Source: Mycolicibacterium sp. J2 (GTDB lineage Bacteria; Actinomycetota; Actinomycetes; Mycobacteriales; Mycobacteriaceae). From it: DNA of 64,000 nucleotides. The notes beneath the pieces are model-generated. The model made no database searches. It saw only the letters and a list, made by a program, of their open reading frames with translations, and had not been told where the DNA came from. Positions 24,382 to 32,719 of this stretch are shown here, piece by piece (position 1 is the stretch's first letter; the number at the start of each line of letters is the position of its first letter). The stretch is taken from assembly GCF_026240945.1 (NCBI RefSeq), contig NZ_JAPFPY010000008.1, forward strand, positions 62,001 to 126,000, written 5' to 3'. The position numbers were made by a program, and so were the translations under genes.

Positions 24382-26445
24382 GTGACCGTGCCCACGCTTT
24401 TGGTACCGGTGAGCGGACGATCCAAGCGCCTCGACATCCAGGGCATGCGTGCCATCGCCGTGGCTCTGGTCCTGCTGTTCCATGCCGAGATCCCCGGTTT
24501 CGGTGGTGGTTATGTCGGCGTCGACGTGTTCTTCGTGATCTCGGGGTTCCTCATCAGCACCCACCTGCTGGAACATCTGCAGCGCAGTGGACATATCGGG
24601 TACAGCGCCTTCTACGCACGGCGGGCGCGGCGTCTGCTGCCGGCTGCCTTCCTCGTCATCATGGCCACGTTGGTCGCGGCGACAGTCTTGGTCTCGCCCG
24701 TGCAGTTCCGCTATGTCGTCAAAGATGCGATGGCGGCCGCGCTGTACGTTCCCAACCTCTTGTTCGCCTACAACGCGACCGACTACCTCGCGGAGAAGAC
24801 ACCCTCGCTGTTCCTGCACTACTGGTCGCTCGGGATTGAGGAACAGTTCTATCTGGTCTGGCCCGTCCTGCTGGCGCTGGTGTTCGGGCGGTTCGCGCTG
24901 CGGTGGCGGTTCAGGTTGACGCTCGCCGCGCTGACCGCAGCCTCGTTCGTGCTGTGCGTGTGGCTGACCGGGTTCTCCCAGGCGAATGCGTTCTTCATGC
25001 TGCCGGCGCGGATGTGGGAATTCGGACTCGGCGCCTTGGTGGCCGTTGGTGTGCTCCGGAGGGGGCGGATTCTGCCGACTTCGATTGCCCCGCTGGCGGG
25101 TTGGCTGGGTTTGGGCGCCGTCATCGCCGGGGGAGTGCTCTTCTCCACCGCCACCGAGTATCCCGGCTATGCGGTGGCCCTGCCCGTCGTCGGGGCGGCG
25201 CTGTTGATCGCGGCCGGGCCCGTCGCCCGCGGTCCCGCCGCCGTCCTGAGTGTTCGTCCGCTCACCTGGCTCGGTGACATCTCCTACTCGCTATATCTGG
25301 TGCACTGGCCTGTCTTGATGCTGCCCGTCGCCGCGACCGGCTATATGCAACCCCTGCCGCTCTGGCTGCGCGCGGTCGCGGCGACTGCATGCATTCCGCT
25401 GGCCTGGCTGCTCTACCGCTATGTGGAACAACCGGGTCAGCGCGCCGCGTGGCTGACCGGCGCGCGTCCACGCCGGACCTTCGCGGTGGCCGCGGCAGGC
25501 ATGGCCGCCATCGTCGTGGCCGGCGCGACGGCTGTCGTGACGTTGCACCCACCCCTGAGTGCGGGCAAACCTGTCGCCCATACGTCGCTGAGCATCAAAC
25601 CCGCGGGCACGCCGTACGTCCCGGACAATCTCAACCCGGCCCTCGACACCGCCGAGAGTGACCAGCCCGTCGTGTACACCAACGGCTGTCACCGGTCGCT
25701 GTGGTCCACCGATGCCGCGGGCTGTATGACCGGGACCAATCCGGCAGCACCGCTGGTGGCATTGTTCGGGGATTCCCATGCCACCCAGTGGTATCCGGCT
25801 CTGTCGGCGCTCGCCGAGCGCGGGGTGATACGGCTCGACAGTCATACCAAGAGTGCGTGCCCGGCTGTCCCGGTCCCCATCGCGCACTACGCGGCATGTG
25901 CGGCCTGGCGTAGCGCGGTGATCGACAAGCTCGCCGACTCGAAGCCCGACCTGATCTTGCTTGCCGGGTATCCGCGCAACTACCTGGGCCGCGTCGACGC
26001 CCCTGCCCGCGCCTGGAGGAGCGCTTCCGCGGCGCTTCTCGATCAACTTCCGCCGACGGCCCGCGTCGGAATCTTCGCGGACACGCCGTCGACCGGTGTC
26101 ACGCCGTCGATCTGCCTGGGACGTTTCGTCGACGACGCGCGTCGCTGTGCGCTGCCGCGTGACGCCGCACTCGATGAGGACATCCGTGCGACCGAGCGTC
26201 AGCTGGCAGCCGCCCGCTCGGTCAGCTACCTGGACTACGCCGACTATCTGTGCAACGACGCGATGTGTCCGGCGATCATCGGGAACACGTTGGTGTATCG
26301 CGACGGTTCGCATCTCACGGCGCAGATGAGTGCCGAACTGGCGCCGTTGGTCGGTGTCGACACCACCGCCCTGCTGCCCCGCCGGGAGAGCCCGGCCGAC
26401 GGTGCCGCCGGCCCCCAGATGGTCATTCGACAGCCCGGTGGGTGA
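24382..26445 (+). CDS. Acyltransferase 3 family (OafA/YrhL-like) with C-terminal SGNH domain
   Basis: Integral membrane O-acyltransferase of 687 residues from GTG 24382. The N-terminal part (about residues 15-385) is an acyltransferase-3 domain with about ten hydrophobic helices, the RLDIQGMRAIAV opening, the HAEIPGFGGGYVGVDVFFVI stretch and HYWSLGIEEQFYL. A linker leads to a periplasmic-type SGNH hydrolase domain: the nucleophile block is LFGDSHATQWYP near residue 463 and the Asp-His block is YRDGSHLT near the end. Such fused proteins move acyl groups from the cytoplasm onto envelope sugars or lipids outside. The substrate cannot be told from sequence. It follows the NRPS on the same strand after 263 bp, so a role in modifying the siderophore is possible but unsupported. 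Confidence 0.85.
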   Translation: MTVPTLLVPVSGRSKRLDIQGMRAIAVALVLLFHAEIPGFGGGYVGVDVFFVISGFLISTHLLEHLQRSGHIGYSAFYARRARRLLPAAFLVIMATLVAATVLVSPVQFRYVVKDAMAAALYVPNLLFAYNATDYLAEKTPSLFLHYWSLGIEEQFYLVWPVLLALVFGRFALRWRFRLTLAALTAASFVLCVWLTGFSQANAFFMLPARMWEFGLGALVAVGVLRRGRILPTSIAPLAGWLGLGAVIAGGVLFSTATEYPGYAVALPVVGAALLIAAGPVARGPAAVLSVRPLTWLGDISYSLYLVHWPVLMLPVAATGYMQPLPLWLRAVAATACIPLAWLLYRYVEQPGQRAAWLTGARPRRTFAVAAAGMAAIVVAGATAVVTLHPPLSAGKPVAHTSLSIKPAGTPYVPDNLNPALDTAESDQPVVYTNGCHRSLWSTDAAGCMTGTNPAAPLVALFGDSHATQWYPALSALAERGVIRLDSHTKSACPAVPVPIAHYAACAAWRSAVIDKLADSKPDLILLAGYPRNYLGRVDAPARAWRSASAALLDQLPPTARVGIFADTPSTGVTPSICLGRFVDDARRCALPRDAALDEDIRATERQLAAARSVSYLDYADYLCNDAMCPAIIGNTLVYRDGSHLTAQMSAELAPLVGVDTTALLPRRESPADGAAGPQMVIRQPGG

Positions 26446-26451
26446 CCGGCC

Positions 26452-26489
26452 GACCGACTCTTCGCGGCGAGCGGGCAGCCCCGTCGGTC
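26452..26489. terminator. Possible hairpin between convergent genes
   Basis: GACCGAC (26452-26458) and GTCGGTC (26483-26489) are perfect inverted arms with a 24-nt loop in the 42-bp gap between the convergent acyltransferase and GGDEF genes. There is no T-run and the loop is long, so this is weak. Confidence 0.3.
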
Positions 26490-27579
26490 AGTCCGCGGCC
26501 CGCGTGTCGGGGATGGTCCGTTTCTCCACGTACATCAGCTCATCGGCACGGGTCAGCAGGGCATCCAGCGAGTAGCCGCCCGCTTCGGTAGTCGCCAGAC
26601 CTACGCTCGCCGACATCGCGTACGGGCGGGTCGCCGACTCGTTGAAGATCCGAAATGCCTCGGAGAGCCGGTCTTTGAGCCATGCCGGATCACTGCCGGA
26701 CTCCACGATCAGCGCGCAGAACTCGTCCCCGCCGATCCGGCCGAGGATGTCGGATTCGCGCAGCGTGGTCCGCAGCACCTCGGCCACATCGCTGATCAGC
26801 GCGTTCCCGGCATCATGGCCCAGCTCGTCGTTGACCTTCTTGAGTCCGTTGACGTCGATATAGGCAAGTAGGCAGGGATGGTTGTTGCGGCGTGCGGCGC
26901 GTAGCGCAGACTCGGCCAGGAGATAGAACCCACGCCGATTGTTGAGACCGGTGAGATCATCGGTCGCCGAGAGTCGCCGGATCTCGTCGTTGGCTTTTTC
27001 CAGTTCGGCAGTCCGATCCCGGACTCGTCGTTCGAGCTCGGCATAGAGCTGGATGTTCTCCATCGCGATCGACGTCGAGTCGGCCAGGGCCTGCAGCAGG
27101 GCCACTTCACGCGCAGTGGCGCTACGCTCCGTCGCCCAGTAGGTGCCGATCGCCCCGACCGGACGCATTCGGCGAATCGGCACCATCACCAGGCTCTTGA
27201 CGAACGTCGGGCGGTAGGCGTCGTACGGCACTCGTGGGTCGGCATAGATATCGGGGATGACGGCCGCCGCGCCGTTGAGCATCACCCATCCACTGACACA
27301 GCTCGCCATGGCGAACCGGCTGCCTTTCCACAGCGGGGCGATCGCGTCTTCGTCGGCGTAGTAGCACGTGTCGCCCTCCCTCAGCACGAAGGTGGTGCCA
27401 TCACAGCCGACGATTATTCGTGCCGCGTGTCGCACGATGTGCTGAATCTCCGGCAGGCTGCGCGCCAAGGAGAGCTCCTGCACGGCGTGCAGCAGCCGCT
27501 CCGTACCTTGCAGGCAGTTCTCCTCGGAGAACTCGTCACCGTCGGGCGCGGACATGCCCATTGGTGCGTTCACTCGCAC
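26488..27579 (-). CDS. GAF-GGDEF diguanylate cyclase
   Basis: Predicted soluble c-di-GMP synthase. From the GTG at 27579 it is 363 residues; ATGs 6 and 8 codons later are alternative starts. Residues about 25-170 look like a GAF sensor domain, 172-200 a charged helix or coiled coil (ELERRVRDRTAELEKANDEI), and 203-360 a GGDEF domain. The active site is intact (GGDEF at 283-287) and an RxxD inhibitory site, RESD, sits at 274-277, five residues before it. No EAL domain is present. It faces the acyltransferase tail to tail and the SDR gene head to head. The GAF ligand is unknown. Confidence 0.85.
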   Translation of the reverse strand: MRVNAPMGMSAPDGDEFSEENCLQGTERLLHAVQELSLARSLPEIQHIVRHAARIIVGCDGTTFVLREGDTCYYADEDAIAPLWKGSRFAMASCVSGWVMLNGAAAVIPDIYADPRVPYDAYRPTFVKSLVMVPIRRMRPVGAIGTYWATERSATAREVALLQALADSTSIAMENIQLYAELERRVRDRTAELEKANDEIRRLSATDDLTGLNNRRGFYLLAESALRAARRNNHPCLLAYIDVNGLKKVNDELGHDAGNALISDVAEVLRTTLRESDILGRIGGDEFCALIVESGSDPAWLKDRLSEAFRIFNESATRPYAMSASVGLATTEAGGYSLDALLTRADELMYVEKRTIPDTRAAD

Positions 27580-27749
27580 CCCCGAAGCGAGAACTGGACC
27601 ACAAAGTGGGCACGGCCTGTGTTCGCGTCACACTAGCAGAATGTCGGCGGCACGCCAGGCAAGTTAGTTTCGTCCACTCGCATCGTGCGAAAAGTGTTGC
27701 GGCGGCCGAACTGCGCAGGATCGGCCCCGCTCCGTGTGAGAATTCCCCG

Positions 27750-28484
27750 GTGACCAAGGTTGTCGTCATCACCGGCGCCGGCAGCGGGATCGGCCGTGCC
27801 ACGGCGAGGGTTCTGCTCCACGCGGGGCATCGTGTCGTGCTGGCCGGCCGCCGGCCCGACCAGCTCACCGCCACCGCCGACGGTCGGCCCCATGCCCGCG
27901 TCGTGCCCACCGATGTCACCGATCCGTCGTCGGTACAGGCCCTGTTCGCCGACACGGTGTCGGCTTTCGGCCGGGTCGATGTGCTGTTCAACAACGCCGG
28001 GATCTTCGGGCCGTCCGTGTCGATCGCCGATATCGACACCGAGGCATGGCACACCGTGTGGCGCACCAACGTCGACGGCTCGGTGTTCTGTGCCCGTGAG
28101 GCGGCCCGCGTCATGGCCGCGCAGCTGCCCCGCGGCGGGCGGATCATCAACAACGGCTCGCTGTCGGCGCATCGACCGCGGCCGAAAAGCCTGGCCTACA
28201 CCGTCACCAAACACGCGATCAGCGGGCTGACGGCGTCCATGCTGCTCGACCTGCGCGATATCGACATCTGCATCACCCAGCTCGACATCGGTAATGCGGC
28301 GACCGATATGACCGCCGGATTCAGCGAGACGCTGCAGGCCAACGGAACCCTGGCCGCCGAGCCGACTTTCGACGTCGAGCATGTCGCCCGGGCGGTGGCT
28401 CATCTCGTCGATATGCCCCTTGAGGTGTCGGTGCCCGAGCTGACGGTGATGGCGCGCGCCATGCCGTACTACGGGCGTGGCTGA
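27750..28484 (+). CDS. Short-chain dehydrogenase/reductase
   Basis: Classical SDR of 244 residues. I place the start at GTG 27750 because MTKVVVITGAGSGIG from this codon is a normal SDR N-terminus, whereas the in-frame extension upstream is unlike the family. The TGAGSGIG cofactor motif, the NNAG motif, a serine in NNGSLS and the YTVTK catalytic pair are all present. No Asp after beta-2 is evident (AGRRPDQ), which suggests NADP(H). It ends 3 bp before the isomerase-like gene, so the two are probably co-transcribed and may act on the same small hydroxy- or keto-acid. The substrate is unknown. Confidence 0.85.
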   Translation: MTKVVVITGAGSGIGRATARVLLHAGHRVVLAGRRPDQLTATADGRPHARVVPTDVTDPSSVQALFADTVSAFGRVDVLFNNAGIFGPSVSIADIDTEAWHTVWRTNVDGSVFCAREAARVMAAQLPRGGRIINNGSLSAHRPRPKSLAYTVTKHAISGLTASMLLDLRDIDICITQLDIGNAATDMTAGFSETLQANGTLAAEPTFDVEHVARAVAHLVDMPLEVSVPELTVMARAMPYYGRG

Positions 28485-28487
28485 CTC

Positions 28488-29294
28488 GTGAGCGCCCGCT
28501 ACGTCGTCAACTGTTCGATCCTGTTGACCCAGCTGCCGTTGCTGCAGCGACCCCAGGCCGCATTCGATGCTGGGTTCGAGGCGGTCGAATTCTGGTGGCC
28601 TTTCGGCGATTCGGTACCTGGTGATGGCGACGTCGACGGCTTCGTCCGGGCTGTCGACGACGCCGGGGTGGCGCTGGTGGCGTTGAACTTCGCCGGTGGT
28701 GACATGGCCGCGGGGGAGCGTGGCTTGCTGTCCGACCCGGCCAGGCGGGCCGAGTTCCGGGACAACGTCGATGTCGCGATCGGCATCGCGCAACGATTGG
28801 GCACCAAGGCATTCAATGCGCTCTACGGCAACCGGATCGACGGAACGTCAGCCGACATGCAAGACGAGGTGGCCACCGAGAACCTGGCTCATGCAGCAGA
28901 GCGGGCCGAGGCGATCGGCGCGGCCATCCTCGTGGAACCGCTGAGCGCCGTGCCCAGATATCCACTGCGTACGGCAGCCGACGTGGTCGCGGTTCTCGAC
29001 CGGGTCGGATCGCCGTCGGTGCGACTGCTGGCCGATCTCTATCACCTGACCGTCAACGGGGATGACCTCGACGCGGCGATCGAGACTTACGCCGACCGCA
29101 TCGGACACGTTCAGATTGCCGACGCGCCGGGGCGCGGAGCGCCGGGCACCGGAACGGTCGACTTCGCCGCTCACTTCGCTCACCTGAACCGTCGTGGCTA
29201 CCGGGGCCATGTCAGCCTGGAGTACGTGTCCACCGGCCAGGACCCGTTCGGGTGGTTGCCGCCGGATCGGCGCGGCGCCGACCCGTGGCAGTGA
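28488..29294 (+). CDS. Hydroxypyruvate isomerase-like TIM-barrel protein
   Basis: A 268-residue AP-endonuclease-2-type TIM barrel from GTG 28488. The N-terminus (YVVNCSILLTQLPLLQRPQA), the FEAVEFWWPF strand, and metal-ligand acids in LVEPLS, LLADLYHL, HVQIADAPGR and VSLEYV match the hydroxypyruvate isomerase (Hyi) group, which interconverts hydroxypyruvate and tartronate semialdehyde. The length is typical. It is coupled to the upstream SDR, which could be the tartronate semialdehyde reductase-like partner, although that step normally uses a different enzyme family. A hairpin terminator follows at 29308. Confidence 0.8.
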   Translation: MSARYVVNCSILLTQLPLLQRPQAAFDAGFEAVEFWWPFGDSVPGDGDVDGFVRAVDDAGVALVALNFAGGDMAAGERGLLSDPARRAEFRDNVDVAIGIAQRLGTKAFNALYGNRIDGTSADMQDEVATENLAHAAERAEAIGAAILVEPLSAVPRYPLRTAADVVAVLDRVGSPSVRLLADLYHLTVNGDDLDAAIETYADRIGHVQIADAPGRGAPGTGTVDFAAHFAHLNRRGYRGHVSLEYVSTGQDPFGWLPPDRRGADPWQ

Positions 29295-29307
29295 CCCGAA
29301 GACAAAT

Positions 29308-29340
29308 CAGAGCCGGGGCCCGCACGGGCCACCGGCTCTG
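29308..29340. terminator. Bidirectional hairpin terminator
   Basis: CAGAGCCGG (29308-29316) pairs perfectly with CCGGCTCTG (29332-29340), with further G-C pairing inside the loop. It lies between the stop of the isomerase gene and the convergent stop of the 49-residue gene. No T-run, as is common in mycobacteria. Confidence 0.7.
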
Positions 29341-29367
29341 TCTGTCAGATCGTTCTCGATCAGCGGA

Positions 29368-29517
29368 TCAGCGCACCGAATCTTCGAGTTCGTACCGCTG
29401 CGCCACCGCGATCAGTTCCTCGCGAACCGTCGAGTGGGGCATGGCGTTGATCCGCGCGTAGAGGCGCCGCCGGTTGTTGGCACGCTTCACGTCGGCGCGA
29501 AACTTCGCGAAAGACAT
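29368..29517 (-). CDS. Small basic protein, 49 residues, unknown function
   Basis: A 49-residue protein starting MSFAKFRADVKRANNRRRLY, chosen because its ATG (29517) is preceded by AAGGAG at the right distance; the longer in-frame extension reads through leader DNA. The N-terminal half is strongly basic (KRANNRRRLYAR) and the C-terminal half mixed and helical (VREELIAVAQRYELED). No signal peptide, membrane helix or cysteine. The shape would suit a nucleic-acid or ribosome-associated peptide, but I do not recognise a characterised family. The leader carries a strong hairpin (29532-29560), which may matter for its expression. Confidence 0.7.
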   Translation of the reverse strand: MSFAKFRADVKRANNRRRLYARINAMPHSTVREELIAVAQRYELEDSVR

Positions 29518-29531
29518 TCTTCTCACTCCTT

Positions 29532-29560
29532 GAAAGTGCCCCCGGGTTACGGGGGCTTTC
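29532..29560 (-). promoter_or_regulatory. Leader hairpin ahead of the 49-residue gene
   Basis: GCCCCCG (29538-29544) and CGGGGGC (29550-29556) form a perfect 7-bp stem with a 5-nt loop, extended by GAAA/TTTC across a 2-nt bulge. On the coding (minus) strand it ends a few bases before the ribosome binding site, so it could be an attenuator or RBS-access element. On the plus strand it would also look like an intrinsic terminator. Confidence 0.55.
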
Positions 29561-29680
29561 GTTGTCATCGTCGTCCACAGATTGGGGATCACCCGATAGG
29601 TGGAACACCTCGATGGTGCTTGTTAATTCTGTGTAAAGCAACTTTCGTGGTGTGAGATTCGATACAGCTCAACAGAATTG

Positions 29681-29700
29681 GGGTGTCCGCCGTCACACCC
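29681..29700 (-). terminator. Hairpin just after poxB
   Basis: GGGTGT (29681-29686) pairs with ACACCC (29695-29700) across an 8-nt loop immediately downstream of the poxB stop codon. It is short and lacks a clear T-tract. Confidence 0.4.
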
Positions 29701-29701
29701 G

Positions 29702-31432
29702 TCAGTCGAGGATACGGCGCGCCACATTGGTGGTCATCAGGTCGAGCAGTTCGTCGGCACGTCCGGCCATGATGGTGCGGATCGCGTACAGCGAGAAGCC
29801 CTTTGCCTGTTCGACGGTGATCGCCGGCGGAATCGACAACTCCTGCCGCGCCGTCACCACGTCCACCAAGGCGGGTCCGTCGTGGGCCAGTGCCTCGCTC
29901 AGCGCGGACTCCAGATCGGCCGGGTTCTCCACCCGCAGCCCGAACAAGCCGAGCGATTGGGCCACGGCGGCGAAGTTCGGGTTTTCCAGGTCGGTGCCGA
30001 AGGTGACGATGCCGGCCGCCTTCATCTCCAACTCGACGAAGTTCAGCGACGAGTTGTTGAACACGACCAGTTTGACCGGCAACCGATTCTGGACCAGGGT
30101 GATCAGCTCGCCGAAGAGCATGGCCAGTCCACCGTCGCCGGCGAAGGCCACCACCTGCCGGTCCCGGTTGACGGTCTGGGCACCGATCGCCAGCGGCAGC
30201 GCGCATGCCATGGTGCCGTGGTTGAACGAACCCAGCAGCCGACGCTTACCGTTCATCGTCAGGTACCGCGCCGCCCACACCACCGGAGAACCGACGTCCA
30301 CGGTGAACACCGCGTTGTCGGCGGCCAGCCGATCGGCCACGGCCGCGACGTGCTCGGGGCGGATGGGGGTGCGGTCCCGGTCATTGACAGCCAACTCGTC
30401 GAGCCGGCGCCGGGTCTTGCGGTAGTGATTCAGGGAGCGGTCCAGGTGGGTGCGGTCGTGCCGGGCGGTGAGCAGTGGCGCCAGGGCGGCGAGCGTATCG
30501 GTGACGGTGCCGACCAGCCCGAGATCGATCGGGGTGCGCCTGCCCAGATTGCGGCCGCGGATGTCCACCTGGATCACGGTGGCGTTCTCCGGATAGAACT
30601 GCCGGTAGGGGAAGTCGGTGCCCAGCATGAGCAGCACATCGGCTTCCTTGATGGCCTTGTAACCGGAGGCGAAGCCGAGCAGACCGGTCATGCCGACGTC
30701 GTACGGGTTGTCGTACTCGACGAATTCCTTGCCGCGCAAGGCGTGTACGACCGGAGCCTGCAGGGTCTGCGCCAGTTGCACCAGTTGGTCGTGTGCGCCC
30801 TGCACGCCCGCGCCGGCCAGGATGGTGATATTTCCGGCGCCGTTGAGAATCGACGCCGCCCGCCGTAGTTCGTCATCGGAGGGGCGGATCACGGGATGGG
30901 TGGGCAGGACCGGTGTGACGCGCACGTCGGCGATCTTGGAGAGGAAGATCTCACCGGGGACCACCACGACGGCGACGCCGTTCTCCTCGATCGCCGCGCG
31001 CATCGCCATCTCCAGCACCCGGGGCGCCGACTCGGCTGTGGTGATCAGTTCGCAGTACACACTGCATTCGCGGAACAGCTCCTGCGGCCGGGTCTCCTGG
31101 AAGTACTGCGACCCGATCTCGGCTTGCGGGATGTGCGCGGCGATCGCCAGCACCGGGACCCGGCTGCGCTGCGCATCGAACAGTCCGTTGATCAGGTGCA
31201 GGTTTCCCGGTCCGCAGCTGCCCGCACACACCGCGAGCCGTCCGGTGAGGGCCGCATCAGCGGCGGCAGCGAACGCGGCGGCTTCTTCGTGTCGCACATG
31301 CTCCCAGGTGAAACCGTCTGATCGCCGGATCGCGTCGGTCAGCCCGTTCAGGCTGTCTCCGGGCAATCCATAGATGCGCTGCACCCCGCTGGCGCGCAGG
31401 GTCGACATGACGTGATCGGCGACTGTGGTCAT
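29702..31432 (-). CDS. poxB: Pyruvate dehydrogenase (quinone), pyruvate oxidase family
   Basis: ThDP- and FAD-dependent enzyme that oxidises pyruvate to acetate and passes electrons to the quinone pool at the membrane. From ATG 31432 it is 576 residues, close to the 572 of E. coli PoxB. The order is PYR domain (YGLPGDSLNGLTDA; catalytic Glu in HEEAAAFAAAA), central FAD domain (ILAGAGVQGAHDQLVQLA), then PP domain with the ThDP motif GDGGLAMLFGELITLV ending in NN. The C-terminal part (ELLDLMTTNVARRILD) could be the membrane-binding tail. It is monocistronic and divergent from a small membrane protein gene. Acetolactate synthase is a related alternative, but the domain details favour PoxB. Confidence 0.88.
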   Translation of the reverse strand: MTTVADHVMSTLRASGVQRIYGLPGDSLNGLTDAIRRSDGFTWEHVRHEEAAAFAAAADAALTGRLAVCAGSCGPGNLHLINGLFDAQRSRVPVLAIAAHIPQAEIGSQYFQETRPQELFRECSVYCELITTAESAPRVLEMAMRAAIEENGVAVVVVPGEIFLSKIADVRVTPVLPTHPVIRPSDDELRRAASILNGAGNITILAGAGVQGAHDQLVQLAQTLQAPVVHALRGKEFVEYDNPYDVGMTGLLGFASGYKAIKEADVLLMLGTDFPYRQFYPENATVIQVDIRGRNLGRRTPIDLGLVGTVTDTLAALAPLLTARHDRTHLDRSLNHYRKTRRRLDELAVNDRDRTPIRPEHVAAVADRLAADNAVFTVDVGSPVVWAARYLTMNGKRRLLGSFNHGTMACALPLAIGAQTVNRDRQVVAFAGDGGLAMLFGELITLVQNRLPVKLVVFNNSSLNFVELEMKAAGIVTFGTDLENPNFAAVAQSLGLFGLRVENPADLESALSEALAHDGPALVDVVTARQELSIPPAITVEQAKGFSLYAIRTIMAGRADELLDLMTTNVARRILD

Positions 31433-31585
31433 GTCCTCAACCCTAGGTGCCGCGCGATGCCCGCACCGGGAGTCGCGTGACGGTGTCCGGCTGCGGGAAG
31501 TTTGGGATCGGTAGTGATCCTGGCGCCCTGTACTTGCTGGCATGACGACGCCATCGGGGCGGAGCATAGGAAAGGACAGCCAGAC

Positions 31586-31849
31586 ATGAACATCGTTCCC
31601 GCTCGTATCCAGGAACAGATCAACCGCGTCGACCGGTCGCGCGCCATGGTGCTCGCCATCGCCGCCGGTCTGACCGTGCTGTGGTCGGTTTACCGGCTCA
31701 TCTGGCTCGTCTACTCGGCCACGGTGCTGGCAGGGGTGGGCTGGTCGCCGATCGCCCTGATCTTCCCGTTCGTGCTGTGGACCGCGATCGGTGTTGCCGC
31801 GGCAATCGCCGGGCTCGGCTTCCTGAACCGCTACAAGCAAGCCGAGTAA
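31586..31849 (+). CDS. Small two-helix membrane protein
   Basis: An 87-residue protein from ATG 31586, with AGGAAAGGA upstream. Two hydrophobic helices are visible, about 20-48 (MVLAIAAGLTVLWSVYRLIW) and 53-78 (PIALIFPFVLWTAIGVAAAI), with a charged N-terminus (RIQEQINRVDRSR) and a KQAE tail. It overlaps the convergent isomerase-like gene by 19 bp at the 3' ends. I recognise no family. Confidence 0.65.
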   Translation: MNIVPARIQEQINRVDRSRAMVLAIAAGLTVLWSVYRLIWLVYSATVLAGVGWSPIALIFPFVLWTAIGVAAAIAGLGFLNRYKQAE

Positions 31850-32718
31850 CGGAATCTGTCGACGTACTGGGTCATGGTCTTGAGTTGGTAGGCAGAGACC
31901 TCGTGGGCCGTCTCGTCCTCGGCGAACACCGAGGACACCATGACGGTGTCCTCGCGGTCGTAGAAACCGATCTCGGCCAGGCCGCCGAAGAACTCGTCCC
32001 AGTCGATGTCTCCGTCGCCGATCTTGAGGTGCTGGTGCACCCGCACCGGGTTGCCCGGCGGGTTGGTGATGTAGCGCAGGCCGTGGCTGCGGTGGTGATC
32101 CATGGTGTCGGCCACGTGCACCAGGCGCAGCTTGTCTGCGGCCGCGCGCATGGTCTCGAGCATGTTCCCACCCATGTGGAACGCATGGCAGGCGACGTAC
32201 ACCATGCCGATGTTCGGGGAGTTCACCCCACGGATGATGCGCAGCGCCTCCAGCCCGTCTTCGACGAAATCGTCGGGGTGCGGGTCGATCCGGACGTCGA
32301 TGCCCTCGCGTTCGATGATCGGCAGTAATTCCTCCATGGACCGGAAAAACGCCCGCTCGGATTCCTCGGCCTTCTCCGGGCGGCCGGAGAATTCGGTGTT
32401 GATGACGTTGACGCCGAGATCGACGGTGATCTGGATGACGCGTTTCCAGTTGCGCACCGCGGCCTCGCGGGCATCGGGGTCCGGGCTGGACCAGCGCAGC
32501 ACCGGCAGTACCGAGGCGATCCCGACGCCCGCGTCGGCGCACGCCCTGCGGAACGCGGCGACCAGCGCGTCATCGGCGCGCGGGTGGTTGAAGAACGGGA
32601 TGAAATCCCGGTGCGGGGTCAACTGCAGGTGCTCGTAACCCAATTCCGCGACCACCCGGGGAAGTTCGAGCAGCGGGTAATCGTGATGAAACGGTGTCGG
32701 ATCGAGGGCGATCTTCAT
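31831..32718 (-). CDS. Sugar phosphate isomerase/epimerase, TIM barrel (IolH-like)
   Basis: A 295-residue xylose-isomerase-like TIM barrel. Acidic and histidine residues in LGVNVINTEFSG, VRIDPHPDDF, YVACHAFHMGG, LRLVHVADTMDHH and the QHLKIGDGDIDWDEFF tail are the usual metal-site positions. It is the last gene of an operon transcribed leftward: transporter remnant, IolE-like protein, dehydrogenase, this gene. The start ATG lies 1 bp after the dehydrogenase stop region. The set resembles actinobacterial myo-inositol catabolic clusters, where such proteins are called IolH. The exact sugar is not shown by sequence. Confidence 0.78.
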   Translation of the reverse strand: MKIALDPTPFHHDYPLLELPRVVAELGYEHLQLTPHRDFIPFFNHPRADDALVAAFRRACADAGVGIASVLPVLRWSSPDPDAREAAVRNWKRVIQITVDLGVNVINTEFSGRPEKAEESERAFFRSMEELLPIIEREGIDVRIDPHPDDFVEDGLEALRIIRGVNSPNIGMVYVACHAFHMGGNMLETMRAAADKLRLVHVADTMDHHRSHGLRYITNPPGNPVRVHQHLKIGDGDIDWDEFFGGLAEIGFYDREDTVMVSSVFAEDETAHEVSAYQLKTMTQYVDRFRYSACL

Positions 32719-32719
32719 C

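Noticed and set aside
29160..29190. Another copy of the dispersed repeat (CGCTCACTTCGCTCACC)
   Set aside because: The match to the core is too poor, the GTCG part is missing, and the encoded residues (FAAHFAHL) fit the isomerase fold.
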